Made by a program: the position numbers and the translations under genes. The notes beneath the pieces are model-generated. The model was not told where the DNA came from, did not search any database, and worked only from the letters and a program-made list of their open reading frames with translations. A stretch of 64,000 nt of DNA from Nocardioides baekrokdamisoli (GTDB lineage: Bacteria > Actinomycetota > Actinomycetes > Propionibacteriales > Nocardioidaceae): NCBI RefSeq assembly GCF_003945325.1, contig NZ_AP019307.1:1488001-1552000 (forward strand), given 5' to 3'. Below, one piece after another: positions 34,100-42,968 of the stretch. The first letter of the stretch is position 1; each line of letters opens with the position of its first letter.

Positions 34100-37000
34100 T
34101 CAGAAGGGCCCGGTGCCCTTCGCCCAGGTCTTGGCCCAGTCGCCCCTGATGCCCGTTGCCTCGAAGTCGCCGAGGTCTGTGGTCGCGAAAGGGTCTCCGA
34201 CATAGCGGACCTCGTCATACTGCGAACCCCGCTGATCGACCCGGACGAGCGCGAGCCGGTAGCGCGGCGCGGCGTTCTTGCCAGTCATGACCTCGTTGTG
34301 GGTGACGAAGAAGTCGACAGAGCCCTCAATGCGCGCCTTAACCTCGATCCGATAGGTGTCGCCAGAGGAGTCGGTCGACAAGATGTCGAAGCCTGGGTTG
34401 TTGAAGGCCTGTTCGACCGGCTTCCTCCCCAGCTCGCGCTCACGAGCAAGGACTAGATCGACCCCTCTCCGCTCGACCTCTTTTGTCTCCTTTGCGTGGA
34501 TCGGCGCCACCGCGGAGAGTTCGTTCTCCACCAGCGAGACCGGGAGGACGAGCGCTGCCGTGACGATGTGCGGCGGCTTCGTCGACATCAACTGCTGCTG
34601 GTCCAGGAGCGTCAGGCGCCTGCGGAGTCGGGCGTCGAGTTCCACCGCCTTACGGTTGAGGCTGTCCGACGATTCCTTGGGCTTTTCGCCCTTCTGTTCC
34701 TTCTCCGAAGCGACGGCCGCCTCTAGCAACAAGCGCTCGCTTTCGCTGCTGAGGCGCTTGCTCACAAGCTCTCGCGCTTTGGTCAGTTCTGCAAGCCGTC
34801 GGGGCTGGACCTCCGCCAGATACTCGGGCAGCCGGTTAGCGATGATCCAACTCATCGCCCGGTCCTCAGCGTCCGGCAGCCACGAGAGCGCCCGAGCGGC
34901 ATCGACCGCGGGGCCTGCTGGTGCGGCGACGCAGTCGAGATACGGTGCGGGACCGGCTGGGGTCACGGTTCCCAGGTGGTCGACATAGGCGTACCCAAAG
35001 CGGCGCGAGACGGAGTCTCCTGCTGCGTCAGCCACCTCCTCGACGACGCCCACCAGCAACTGAGGCTCGTCGATCGTTGGCGAAACGAGGACGGTGCCTT
35101 GATTGAGGGCTCCGCCAAAGTTGCGGATGGCCTCGGCCATCACCGCGTCGTGCAGGGGGTGGCCCGGCGCGAGCAGGTCGGCGCGAGTTTGGCCGTCAGG
35201 CTGGACGTGGCTCAGATCGAACGTGACGCGGTCGTACTTGGTCGCGATCGGACCGCTGACCGCTGACCGAATGTGTTGAGGAACGTTGGCGATTTCGTAC
35301 CGGCCCTGCTCACGCTTGGCGATCCGGCCGCCAAGCCTCGTGAACGCCGCCTTGAACGCGAGTTCGATGTAATGGGGTTGCAGGCGTCTGGCTCGGGCTT
35401 CGTCCATCGCAGCCCGAAGAGCATGGAGGTCAGCTTCGCCCAGGTTGTCCGCAGCGAGCGCTCGCTCATCGAGGAGCTCTCGCAGCCCGTCGCCAACTGA
35501 GGAGTCGATGACTTCGTGCATCTTCGCCTTCACGTCGGCCCGCTCGCCGTACTGGATAGCGTCGAGGAGCAACTCGCGCAGCGGGGTGTCGGTGAATGCC
35601 TCCCCAAGGACGTCGAAGACCTTGCCTCCGTAGGTCTGGCGCATCTGCTCCAACTTTTCGAGCAAGCGCGTGAAGACCTCGCCTTCGCGGGTATTCGACG
35701 CCACGAGATTCCAGAGACGGCAGACTTCCTCCTGGCCAATGCGGTGTACGCGACCGAAGCGCTGCTCGATGCGATTTGGGTTCCAGGGCAGGTCGTAGTT
35801 GACCATCAGGTGAGCAGCCTGGAGGTTAAGACCTTCGCCAGCCGCGTCGGTCGCGAGCAGGATCTGGCAGTCGCGGTTCTTCGTGAATTCCTCTGTAATG
35901 ACCCTGCGCTCGGATCGCCGTACGCCACCGTGAATAGCGCGTACGGCATCCGGTCGACCCAGTAGCGACCCGATCTTGGCTTGTAGGTAGTCCAGGGTGT
36001 CTCGGTGCTCTGTGAAGATGATGAACTTTCGCGGCCAACCGTTCCGGTCGGTGACCAGCGCTTCCTCTTGGAGGATGCTCGAAAGTTCCATCCATTTGCG
36101 GTCGGTGCCGGCTAGGCGAACGAGACGGGCCGTCTCGACCAGGTCGGCGAGTTCCAGGATCTCGGCGTCCAGCTCCTCAATCGTTTGAGCAGCGGTTGCC
36201 GAGTCAAGCAACTCCTCCTCCATCTCCTCGATCTCGGCGGCGTTGAAATCATCGCTGTCGTAATCGGCGAGATCTGCGTTTGGCTCAACGTCGCGCCAGG
36301 TGCCGTTGACGATCTCCTGCTTCTTGCGTTCCAGACGCTCTATACGGCGAACTAGGCTTTTGTAGATCGCCTCTGGGCTGGATGCCAGCCGGCGCTGGAG
36401 AACGGTGAGCGCGAACCCCACCGTGTTCTTGCGCTTGCCGCCGATGCGGTCGGCGCGATTCATCCCCTCGCGGACGTACTCAGTGACGTCCTCGTAGAGG
36501 GACTGTTCGAGAGCGGTGAGCTCGTACGGAACGGTTTCAGCGATGCGCTCAGGGAACAGCTTCTTACCTTCGAAGGTGAGGAGCTCTTCCTTGACCATGC
36601 GGCGCCAGATCCCATTGAGGTCGACCTTGGCTTTGCTTTTGCCGGCGAAGCGATCGGGATCCAGCAGCGTCAGGAAGAGTTGGAAGTCTTCCTCCTTTCC
36701 CGAGTGCGGGGTGGCTGTCATCAGAAGCAGGTGCCGAGTGATGCCGCCGAGGACCTCGCCGAGCTGGAATCGCTTGGTCTTTCGGAGCTCGCCGCCGAAG
36801 TAGTGCGCACCCATGCGGTGCGCTTCGTCGACGATGATCAGGTCCCACTCGGTTTCCTTCAGCTGCGCCTGGAGCTGCTCATTACGAGAGAGCTGGTCCA
36901 TGCGGGCGATGAGGAGCGGGTGCTGCTCGAAGACGTTGAAATGGAAGTCGCTGTCGATCATCTGGTTAGTCAGAAGCTCGAAGCCGAGGCCGAACTTGAG

Positions 37001-37510
37001 GAACAACTCGTCCTGCCACTGCTCGACCAGACCACCCGGCGCGATGATCAAGCACTGCTTCACGTCGTCGCGGAGCAGGAGCTCCTTGATGTAGAGGCCA
37101 GCCATGATCGTCTTGCCAGCACCCGGGTCGTCAGCGAGCAAGAAGCGGAGCGGCGTGCGCGGAAGCATCTCCCCGTACACCGCTTGAATCTGGTGCGGGA
37201 GTGGCTGAACGTCGCTCGTAGCCACGGCGAGCATCGGGTCGAACAGGCCGGCCAGCGAGATGCGCTGAGCCTCAGCCACCAGCTTGAAGTCTCCAGCGCT
37301 CGCATCGAACGCGCGGCTTCCCGAACTGGCGATGCTCAGGTCGCCCTCGTCCTTGCGGAACACGACCCGCTGCCCGAGTGTGCCGTCGGCAGTCTTGTAG
37401 GTCAGCTCAACAGCGTCAGCGCCGTGATGCTGGGCCGCGATGACCGTGACGACTTCGGCCGGGATCAGACCACCGATCCGCAGACCAGGCTTGAGCTCTT
37501 CGAGCAGCAC
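34100..37510 (-). CDS. SNF2-like SF2 helicase with C-terminal DUF3883
   Basis: This 1136-aa protein starts at GTG 37510 (AAGGAGG upstream). ATPase motifs are complete: LPHQIQAV, Walker A DDPGAGKT (127-134), DEAH (228-231), TATPHSGK, and in the second lobe DAAGEGLNLQAAH and QRFGRVHRIGQ. The C-terminus (NNPGFDILSTDSSGDTYRIEVKAR, then FFVTHNEV) is a DUF3883 domain, a restriction-endonuclease-like module often found on defence helicases. It is first in the operon, 133 bp from the methyltransferase. It probably translocates on DNA and may cut or recruit a nuclease. Confidence 0.9.
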   Translation of the reverse strand: MLLEELKPGLRIGGLIPAEVVTVIAAQHHGADAVELTYKTADGTLGQRVVFRKDEGDLSIASSGSRAFDASAGDFKLVAEAQRISLAGLFDPMLAVATSDVQPLPHQIQAVYGEMLPRTPLRFLLADDPGAGKTIMAGLYIKELLLRDDVKQCLIIAPGGLVEQWQDELFLKFGLGFELLTNQMIDSDFHFNVFEQHPLLIARMDQLSRNEQLQAQLKETEWDLIIVDEAHRMGAHYFGGELRKTKRFQLGEVLGGITRHLLLMTATPHSGKEEDFQLFLTLLDPDRFAGKSKAKVDLNGIWRRMVKEELLTFEGKKLFPERIAETVPYELTALEQSLYEDVTEYVREGMNRADRIGGKRKNTVGFALTVLQRRLASSPEAIYKSLVRRIERLERKKQEIVNGTWRDVEPNADLADYDSDDFNAAEIEEMEEELLDSATAAQTIEELDAEILELADLVETARLVRLAGTDRKWMELSSILQEEALVTDRNGWPRKFIIFTEHRDTLDYLQAKIGSLLGRPDAVRAIHGGVRRSERRVITEEFTKNRDCQILLATDAAGEGLNLQAAHLMVNYDLPWNPNRIEQRFGRVHRIGQEEVCRLWNLVASNTREGEVFTRLLEKLEQMRQTYGGKVFDVLGEAFTDTPLRELLLDAIQYGERADVKAKMHEVIDSSVGDGLRELLDERALAADNLGEADLHALRAAMDEARARRLQPHYIELAFKAAFTRLGGRIAKREQGRYEIANVPQHIRSAVSGPIATKYDRVTFDLSHVQPDGQTRADLLAPGHPLHDAVMAEAIRNFGGALNQGTVLVSPTIDEPQLLVGVVEEVADAAGDSVSRRFGYAYVDHLGTVTPAGPAPYLDCVAAPAGPAVDAARALSWLPDAEDRAMSWIIANRLPEYLAEVQPRRLAELTKARELVSKRLSSESERLLLEAAVASEKEQKGEKPKESSDSLNRKAVELDARLRRRLTLLDQQQLMSTKPPHIVTAALVLPVSLVENELSAVAPIHAKETKEVERRGVDLVLARERELGRKPVEQAFNNPGFDILSTDSSGDTYRIEVKARIEGSVDFFVTHNEVMTGKNAAPRYRLALVRVDQRGSQYDEVRYVGDPFATTDLGDFEATGIRGDWAKTWAKGTGPF

Positions 37511-37635
37511 CTTCGAACCTCCTTGTAAGCAGTTGACGAACGTTACGCGGCGGGTCCGACAATTTCGACGACTCGGGCGATTCTGTCGGTATCGATCACT
37601 AACCTTCTCAGCAATCGCTTATTCGAGCAGGGGTC
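37511..37635. promoter_or_regulatory. Divergent promoter region of the two helicase operons
   Basis: This 125-bp gap lies between the leftward defence-like operon and the rightward second helicase. It is slightly more AT-rich than its surroundings (ATTTCGACGA, ATCACTAACC, AATCGCTTATT) and must hold both promoters. I see no clear palindrome, so common control is only suggested by the arrangement. Confidence 0.5.
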
Positions 37636-40266
37636 ATGGATCGGAAAGAACGCCAGAATCTTCGCAGCGGGTCCAAGGACTTCGGCGAACTCATCAAATG
37701 GGCTGAGAAGGTTCGCTCCTACCGCGACACGGTCGTCTTCCAGGGGCACGGCTCCCTGGAATACCTGACGGCACGGATCCGGAGCCATGGGAGCCCCACC
37801 AGCCCACAATGGCGTTCGCTCCTCCTTTCACCGGGCGACGCCGATCACGGCACAGCAATGGCCCGATGGCACGCGCTTCCAGACCTGAGCGCCGAGGCTC
37901 AGCAGACCCTGGCAACCCTCACATCTCCTGAGACCAAGCAAGCTGTCAATCAGGCAAAGGCCGTCTACGGCGGCGCCCGAATGTTCGCCGGCAAGGCCCG
38001 GAAGGAAGCTGCCGGGCAGGCCGCACAACGACTCGCGGAGCTGTCAGCGACGCTGCAAAGCGATGGCTATCTCGAGGAGATCAGGGCGATCGCCAGCTGG
38101 GATGCCTCAACAGTGGCACCCCTCGATCAGACTGCCATCTTCGGAGCCGAGCTCGGTTTGGCCGAAGTCATCGGTGGCGAGACGAGGCTGATTGACCGAC
38201 GCGACGCGGAATCCATCGTCGAGGCGATCGGGGCCATCAGCCGCGCAGCCGGTCGAGAGCTCGAGTTTCGAAACGCTGTCGCAAGCGCCGCGACGGCGAC
38301 TCGGCAAGCAGAGGCACGGAAACTGGTCTCCGAGATGCCAATCGAGCGCCTCAAGGACGCGACGAACGGCCAATTGCGGCTCGGAGCGCTGCAAGGCGCC
38401 GGGATTCGCAACGTGCAGCAGGTCATCGATCGCGGGAGCCAGATCCTCTACCTCCCGGGTATCGGGCAGACGACTGGAACAAGGATGGTGGCCGCCGCCC
38501 GCACAATCCTCCAGACCACCATCGATGAGATGCCCGTTCGAATCGACATCAAGAACCGGTCGGGCGCCACCGCGGATCTGCTCCGCGCGATGCAGACCTG
38601 GGAGGGCTCTCGAACCGTTGCAAGCGGATCGCCCGCCCGAGTCGCTGCGGAGCGCATCCAGCCCGCCTTCACCGGAATGGACCGAGCGACGTCCCACATC
38701 GCTCTGATCGAGGGGGCATCCTCCTTCACTGAGTTCGACGCCGCCGTCGACATCGTGAAGAAGCAGGCATCGCTATTCACCTCCACGGGGCCGCAGGCCG
38801 CTGATCCTTGGGAAGACTTCCTCGCGCGCCCAGCCGACTACTACGCGATGCTCTCGGAGCTCGGCCTTCTGACCGATGACGAGGACGCGAGCCTAGGCGA
38901 CCTCCCCGACGAGATCCTCGAAGCAATCCGAGACATGCGGCTCGAGACCCAACATCTGAAGGCTTCCCTCCGCGGCTATCAGTCCTTCGGCGCACGATTC
39001 GCGATCGTCCAGAAGAAGGTGATCATCGGCGACGAGATGGGCCTCGGAAAGACCGTCGAGTCGCTTGCGGTTCTTACACATCTGCGGGCTAAGGGATCGA
39101 CTCATTTCCTGGTCGTGTGCCCAGCCGCCGTGGTTACCAACTGGGTCCGCGAAGTCGCCGGCAAGTCAGACCTTCGCCCGCACAGGCTCCACGGCTTCGG
39201 TCGCGATAGCGCCCTGACGTCGTGGATTCGTACCGGCGGAGTTGCCGTCACCACGTACGACACCCTTGCGTGGCTCGAAGGACAGATCCCACCGCGGGTC
39301 ACCGTCGAATGTGCCGTCTTCGACGAGGCTCACTACATCAAGAACCCCGATGCCCTCCGAACCAGGCGCTCTAGGGCACTGATCCGCCACTCAGAACGAG
39401 CGATCCTGCTGACTGGCACACCCCTGGAGAACCGGATCGAGGAATTCCGGAACCTGGTCGGCTACCTCAGACCTGATCTCACGGTGAGCGCGTCAGAGTT
39501 CGCGCCCCGTCAGTTCCGCAAGCAGGTCGCTCCGGCTTACCTTCGGCGGAACCAGGAGGACGTTCTCACCGAGCTTCCCGAACTGGTGGAGGTCGATGAG
39601 TGGATGCCGATGTCGCCAGAGGACGCGGACCGCTACCGATCGGCCGTGCTCGACAGCAACTTCATGGCCATGCGCCAGGCCGCTCTGCAGTCCGGAGCGA
39701 AGTCTCAGAAGATGCAACGCCTTCTAGACATCGTCGAGGAAGCCGAAGAAAACGAAAGACGCGTCCTCGTCTTCTCGCACTTCCGCGGCATCTTGGACGA
39801 TGTCGCAGCCTCGCTGCCGGGCAAGGTCTTTGGCCCGCTGACGGGCTCCGTGCCGGCCAACAAGCGCCAAGAGATGGTCGACGAGTTCTCCAAGGCCCCC
39901 CACGGAGCAGTGCTTGTGGCGCAGATCGTGGCGGGCGGCGTCGGGCTGAACATCCAGTCGGCGTCGGTCGTCGTGATCTGTGAGCCACAGCTGAAGCCGA
40001 CGACCGAATGGCAAGCCATCGCAAGGGCGCGGAGAATGGGGCAACTGGAGTCAGTCCAGGTCCACCGCTTGCTCTCCGAGGAGAGCGTGGACCAAAGGAT
40101 CATGGACATCCTGGCTCGCAAGAAGGAACTGTTCGCCGACTTCGCTCGGGTATCGGAGACCGCCGTCAGCGCGCCCGAGGCCTACGACATCACCGATGCT
40201 GAGGTCGCCCGAGCGATCGTGGCGGCCGAGCGGGAGCGTGTCCTCGCATTAGAACCAGGCAGATGA
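37636..40266 (+). CDS. SNF2-family DNA translocase with novel N-terminal half
   Basis: This encodes 876 aa from ATG 37636. Residues from about 440 on are a SNF2 core: LRGYQSFGARF, Walker A DEMGLGKTVE (about 465-474), DEAHYIKNP (about 563), LTGTPLENR, then QIVAGGVGLNIQSA and QAIARARRMGQ. The first about 430 residues are not a helicase. They are largely helical and include an apparent helix-hairpin-helix pair (LGALQGAGIRNVQQVIDRG, ILYLPGIGQTTGTRMVAAA) suited to DNA binding. It is divergent from the HEPN-DUF499 operon and upstream of the cyclase-like gene. Whether it belongs to the same system is open. Confidence 0.85.
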   Translation: MDRKERQNLRSGSKDFGELIKWAEKVRSYRDTVVFQGHGSLEYLTARIRSHGSPTSPQWRSLLLSPGDADHGTAMARWHALPDLSAEAQQTLATLTSPETKQAVNQAKAVYGGARMFAGKARKEAAGQAAQRLAELSATLQSDGYLEEIRAIASWDASTVAPLDQTAIFGAELGLAEVIGGETRLIDRRDAESIVEAIGAISRAAGRELEFRNAVASAATATRQAEARKLVSEMPIERLKDATNGQLRLGALQGAGIRNVQQVIDRGSQILYLPGIGQTTGTRMVAAARTILQTTIDEMPVRIDIKNRSGATADLLRAMQTWEGSRTVASGSPARVAAERIQPAFTGMDRATSHIALIEGASSFTEFDAAVDIVKKQASLFTSTGPQAADPWEDFLARPADYYAMLSELGLLTDDEDASLGDLPDEILEAIRDMRLETQHLKASLRGYQSFGARFAIVQKKVIIGDEMGLGKTVESLAVLTHLRAKGSTHFLVVCPAAVVTNWVREVAGKSDLRPHRLHGFGRDSALTSWIRTGGVAVTTYDTLAWLEGQIPPRVTVECAVFDEAHYIKNPDALRTRRSRALIRHSERAILLTGTPLENRIEEFRNLVGYLRPDLTVSASEFAPRQFRKQVAPAYLRRNQEDVLTELPELVEVDEWMPMSPEDADRYRSAVLDSNFMAMRQAALQSGAKSQKMQRLLDIVEEAEENERRVLVFSHFRGILDDVAASLPGKVFGPLTGSVPANKRQEMVDEFSKAPHGAVLVAQIVAGGVGLNIQSASVVVICEPQLKPTTEWQAIARARRMGQLESVQVHRLLSEESVDQRIMDILARKKELFADFARVSETAVSAPEAYDITDAEVARAIVAAERERVLALEPGR

Positions 40267-40422
40267 GTATGAACCATGCAGTGCACCCGCCGACCGGCAC
40301 CTTCGGCTCATTGCCTCGCGGCGCGATAGTTTCGTCTCGCACCGCAACCGAACTGACAAACCCACCTATCAGCCTTGGAGCAAGATCGAAGTGTCCCGAT
40401 TGCCGACGGATCCGATGCGCCG

Positions 40423-41247
40423 ATGACGCACCAAAGAATGTACGCCGACGCTGACGGAAATCCGGCGATCCAGGAATCTGTGCTCCTCTATCTCGACGAA
40501 CTCGGGACGAAGGCTCGGCTGCCGACCCTCAATGACGATGGATTGCGAGCCTCGCTCCGTGATTACAAAGACATTGACCATTGGTTTATAGGCGATCCAG
40601 ACCTGGACTCGGTTCAGCGCTCACTGCGATTCAGCGACAACACCGTCGTCGCCAGCCCTGTGACCGACAGTGACGACGGCGGGGCGTTCAACCATGTTTC
40701 CGCCGCAGCGCATTATCAATTCGCCTTGGCTCTTCGCGGCCATTTCCTCAGGGGCGCGATAACACGTGGACCGGTGTACATCGCTAGCGGCTACGTCACC
40801 GGTCAGGCACTTGCCGAAGCGGTACTTCTAGAAGAGACCCAAGCCATATTTCCACGTGTGCTCCTGCAGCGATCGCTGTGGCACGGAATCATCCGCGAGA
40901 GCCAATACGAGGCGATCCCCTCCCACAGCCCGTACAACCAATACGTGCTTGTTGACTCAGACGGAGAACTCTTCGTCAACTATCTAGGCGCCAGCCTCGA
41001 AGAGTTGATGCCCGAGGATCCGCTTCACGGCCGCGGGATCGCGGCCAGGCACCGCGACGCCGTTGCGGCAAAGCTAGACGAGCACGCAAACAACGAGCAC
41101 GTCCGCCGCAAATACGCCTGGACGGCCGGCTATCACAACTGGGTGTGCGCCGCCCTCTTCGATGATCCAGAGGAGTTCCTCATTGGCACATCCCTGGACC
41201 ACCTTGAGACCACGTACCCGAGAACCTTTCGCACTGTCGTAGCTTGA
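40423..41247 (+). CDS. Class III nucleotidyl-cyclase-like (palm-domain) protein
   Basis: From ATG 40423 the product is 274 aa; a TTG at 40375 would add 16 residues, and neither has a strong RBS. The cyclase/GGDEF-type palm is recognisable. The first metal-binding Asp lies in LLYLDELGTK (D25), the second in RFSDNTVVA (D72), and LRGAITRGPVYIASGYVTGQAL matches the downstream strand-turn-helix of cyclase-like proteins found near defence genes. There is no HAMP, sensor or membrane domain. A signal-nucleotide synthetase is possible, as in Pycsar, but no effector gene is recognised beside it. It is the last gene before attR. Confidence 0.65.
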   Translation: MTHQRMYADADGNPAIQESVLLYLDELGTKARLPTLNDDGLRASLRDYKDIDHWFIGDPDLDSVQRSLRFSDNTVVASPVTDSDDGGAFNHVSAAAHYQFALALRGHFLRGAITRGPVYIASGYVTGQALAEAVLLEETQAIFPRVLLQRSLWHGIIRESQYEAIPSHSPYNQYVLVDSDGELFVNYLGASLEELMPEDPLHGRGIAARHRDAVAAKLDEHANNEHVRRKYAWTAGYHNWVCAALFDDPEEFLIGTSLDHLETTYPRTFRTVVA

Positions 41248-41392
41248 GGATGAACTGCCAGCGACGTGCCACATTTGTGTCACGGAACGGCCCGAAACAC
41301 GTCGTCACAGCCCACCAGAGAACAGCGGCCCAGTCTGCCGACCAGTGCTCAGGACACCACGGCGCAGCCCAGCCCGGCACCTCGCCAGCGGC

Positions 41393-41437
41393 CTGAAAAT
41401 CGGAAGGTCGGCGGTTCGACCCCGCCCCTGGCCACCA
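41393..41437. repeat. attR core: displaced 3' half of tRNA-Phe
   Basis: This is an exact copy of 17889-17933. It lacks the 5' acceptor, D-arm and half of the anticodon stem, so it is not a functional tRNA. It is followed by the probable original tRNA-Phe terminator. The 145 bp before it, after the cyclase-like gene, hold no gene and may contain integrase arm sites. Confidence 0.93.
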
Positions 41438-41442
41438 CAGAC

Positions 41443-41480
41443 AAGGTCCCTGACCTGCGGAGACGCGGGACAGGGACCTT
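41443..41480. terminator. Chromosomal tRNA-Phe terminator
   Basis: A perfect 10-bp stem (AAGGTCCCTG / CAGGGACCTT) with internal CTGCG/CGCGG pairing. It is near-identical in layout to 17938-17977. It also lies just past the end of the leftward pilus operon at 41502 and may terminate that too. Confidence 0.85.
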
Positions 41481-41501
41481 GCCGTTTCGGCCAGGACGGC
41501 G

Positions 41502-42968
41502 CTACCGACTCACCACCTGCAGGTGCGCGCCAGCGCCGCGATACTGCAACTCCCAACGGACGCCTGCCGGACAGTCGGGAAGCGTCGTGTGGATACCGCA
41601 GAACGTCAGCGCGTGCCCGCCGCAGGCGGGATCACGATCTGCGAAATAACGCAGCGCCGATGGATACGCGACCGTCTGGTTGTCGATCATGGATCCGGGA
41701 GCCCGAAGGCAGGCCTCGTGCACAGCCTGCTCCTGCTGGTCGATGCCGGGACCGACGCTCGTACGGTCGCCGGCATCGCGGTTCAGCTGCACGTGCCAGG
41801 ACACCACCAGGAAAGCCTGCAGTGCCACGGCCGTGCAGACCGCCACACCCAGCAGGCGCCGAGCCCGGCTCGGCCGCTCACCTGACGCTCCCAGGAGGAG
41901 CACGATCCCGGCAGGCACGATCCACAGCGTCGGCCATTCATAGTGCGGCTGGGGCGGGATGCCCTTCGCGGCTGCGATCACGAACCCGCCGACGGCAGAG
42001 CCGATCGCGAGCAGGCTGGTGCGGCGATACATCGGACGAGGACTCCGCAGGCCTGACCGGATGCCAGTTGCTGCACCCAAGGCCACCAGCAGCATCAGGG
42101 GCAGGGCGAATCCCGGGCGGGCGGTGACCGCAGCAAGTCCGCGCAGACCTGTCCACGAAGCACTCAAAGGGCTGCTGGCGGACTGCGGCACCCAATCCGC
42201 CACGATCCCGACGAGGTACGCGACCCCGTCGCCAAGAGCCGGACCGAACGAATGCTGGGGCGGCGGTTGCTCACCCAGCCACAGCAGCCACGGCACATTC
42301 ACCGCCACGAACGGCGCCAGGAAGGCCGCCGCAGCCGCGAGGCCACGGCGGGCCTGATGCCGATGCTCGTATCCAAGGACAGCGACCACGCCACCGACCA
42401 GCGGCAATGCCATCGGGTGCGACGAGACAGCCAGTCCGCTCAACAGCCCGAGCACAGCCCACCAGCGGATCCGGACCACCGCCAAGCGGACCAGCATGCC
42501 GACCATGACTGAGCCGATGACCAGGACCGATTGGTCCCACGCCAGCCGTGACCAGAGGTGGAGATACCGGGACCCGGCGTACGCCGCCACGAGGACTACA
42601 AAGGCGACCCGGCGGTGACGAGGAAGCAGTCGGGCGAGCGAGTCGCAGAGGAAGATCTGGCTGGCCGTCACGACCACAGCCATCGCGACGATTGCCGTCC
42701 GCGGGTCGGACCCGAAGAGCAGATCCACCAGACCGTAGAACCAGAACACCGTCGGGCCGTAGGTGATGCCCTGAGTCCCGGGGATCGGCGAGTGACTCAG
42801 CCAATGACCGGTGACGACCTGCTGATGGGCAGCGGCGAGGAAGGTCGGCTCGTCCTGGATGAACGGCGCGTTGCCGATGTCAAGCAGGCGCCATCCGACG
42901 AGGAGAAGGAAGGCGCCGCAGACCCAGGCAAGGGTCGCGCGCTGCTCCCGGTCGAGCCCGCCGGTCAC
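41502..42968 (-). CDS. GT-C-type membrane glycosyltransferase-like protein
   Basis: This 488-aa protein starts at GTG 42968, overlapping the upstream gene by 4 bp (GTGA). It has about ten to twelve transmembrane helices. The first periplasmic loop reads IGNAPFIQDEPTFLAAAHQ, whose Asp-Glu pair matches the catalytic D/E position of GT39/ArnT-like mannosyl- and arabinosyl-transferases. A C-terminal extracytoplasmic domain contains several Cys. It would use a polyprenyl-phosphate sugar. As the last gene of a Tad pilus operon it may glycosylate pilin or other surface protein. The substrate is inferred only. Confidence 0.65.
   Translation of the reverse strand: MTGGLDREQRATLAWVCGAFLLLVGWRLLDIGNAPFIQDEPTFLAAAHQQVVTGHWLSHSPIPGTQGITYGPTVFWFYGLVDLLFGSDPRTAIVAMAVVVTASQIFLCDSLARLLPRHRRVAFVVLVAAYAGSRYLHLWSRLAWDQSVLVIGSVMVGMLVRLAVVRIRWWAVLGLLSGLAVSSHPMALPLVGGVVAVLGYEHRHQARRGLAAAAAFLAPFVAVNVPWLLWLGEQPPPQHSFGPALGDGVAYLVGIVADWVPQSASSPLSASWTGLRGLAAVTARPGFALPLMLLVALGAATGIRSGLRSPRPMYRRTSLLAIGSAVGGFVIAAAKGIPPQPHYEWPTLWIVPAGIVLLLGASGERPSRARRLLGVAVCTAVALQAFLVVSWHVQLNRDAGDRTSVGPGIDQQEQAVHEACLRAPGSMIDNQTVAYPSALRYFADRDPACGGHALTFCGIHTTLPDCPAGVRWELQYRGAGAHLQVVSR

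Larger units (their letters stand above)
17889..41437. mobile_element. tRNA-Phe-integrated genomic island with defence-like cargo
   Basis: Direct 45-bp att repeats bound about 23.5 kb. Mobility and replication genes are an excisionase-like HTH (20040), P4-type primase/helicase (20560), integrase (23817) and XRE regulator (26250). No capsid, tail, terminase, Rep or FtsK-type transfer gene is seen, so neither a complete prophage nor a self-transmissible AICE can be claimed. A satellite or mobilisable element fits best. Cargo is the 406/133-aa pair, SHOCT trio, HAD/membrane pair, HEPN-DUF499/DUF1156/helicase operon, second SNF2 protein and cyclase-like protein. The integrase is internal, not next to an att site. 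Confidence 0.9.

Noticed and set aside
27846..40266. DISARM or BREX system
   Set aside because: DISARM would need DUF1998 (DrmB) and PLD (DrmC) genes, and BREX needs PglZ; none is present. The DUF499/DUF1156/helicase set is related but distinct.
37636..40266. Frameshift or decay in the second helicase
   Set aside because: All SNF2 motifs are present in one uninterrupted frame; the odd N-terminal half is continuous and not a remnant.
17889..41437. Complete prophage
   Set aside because: No terminase, portal, capsid, tail, lysis or holin genes are found among the frames inside the att repeats.
41393..41437. A second tRNA-Phe gene
   Set aside because: Only the 3' part from the anticodon loop onward is present; the preceding bases cannot form the acceptor 5' strand or D-arm.
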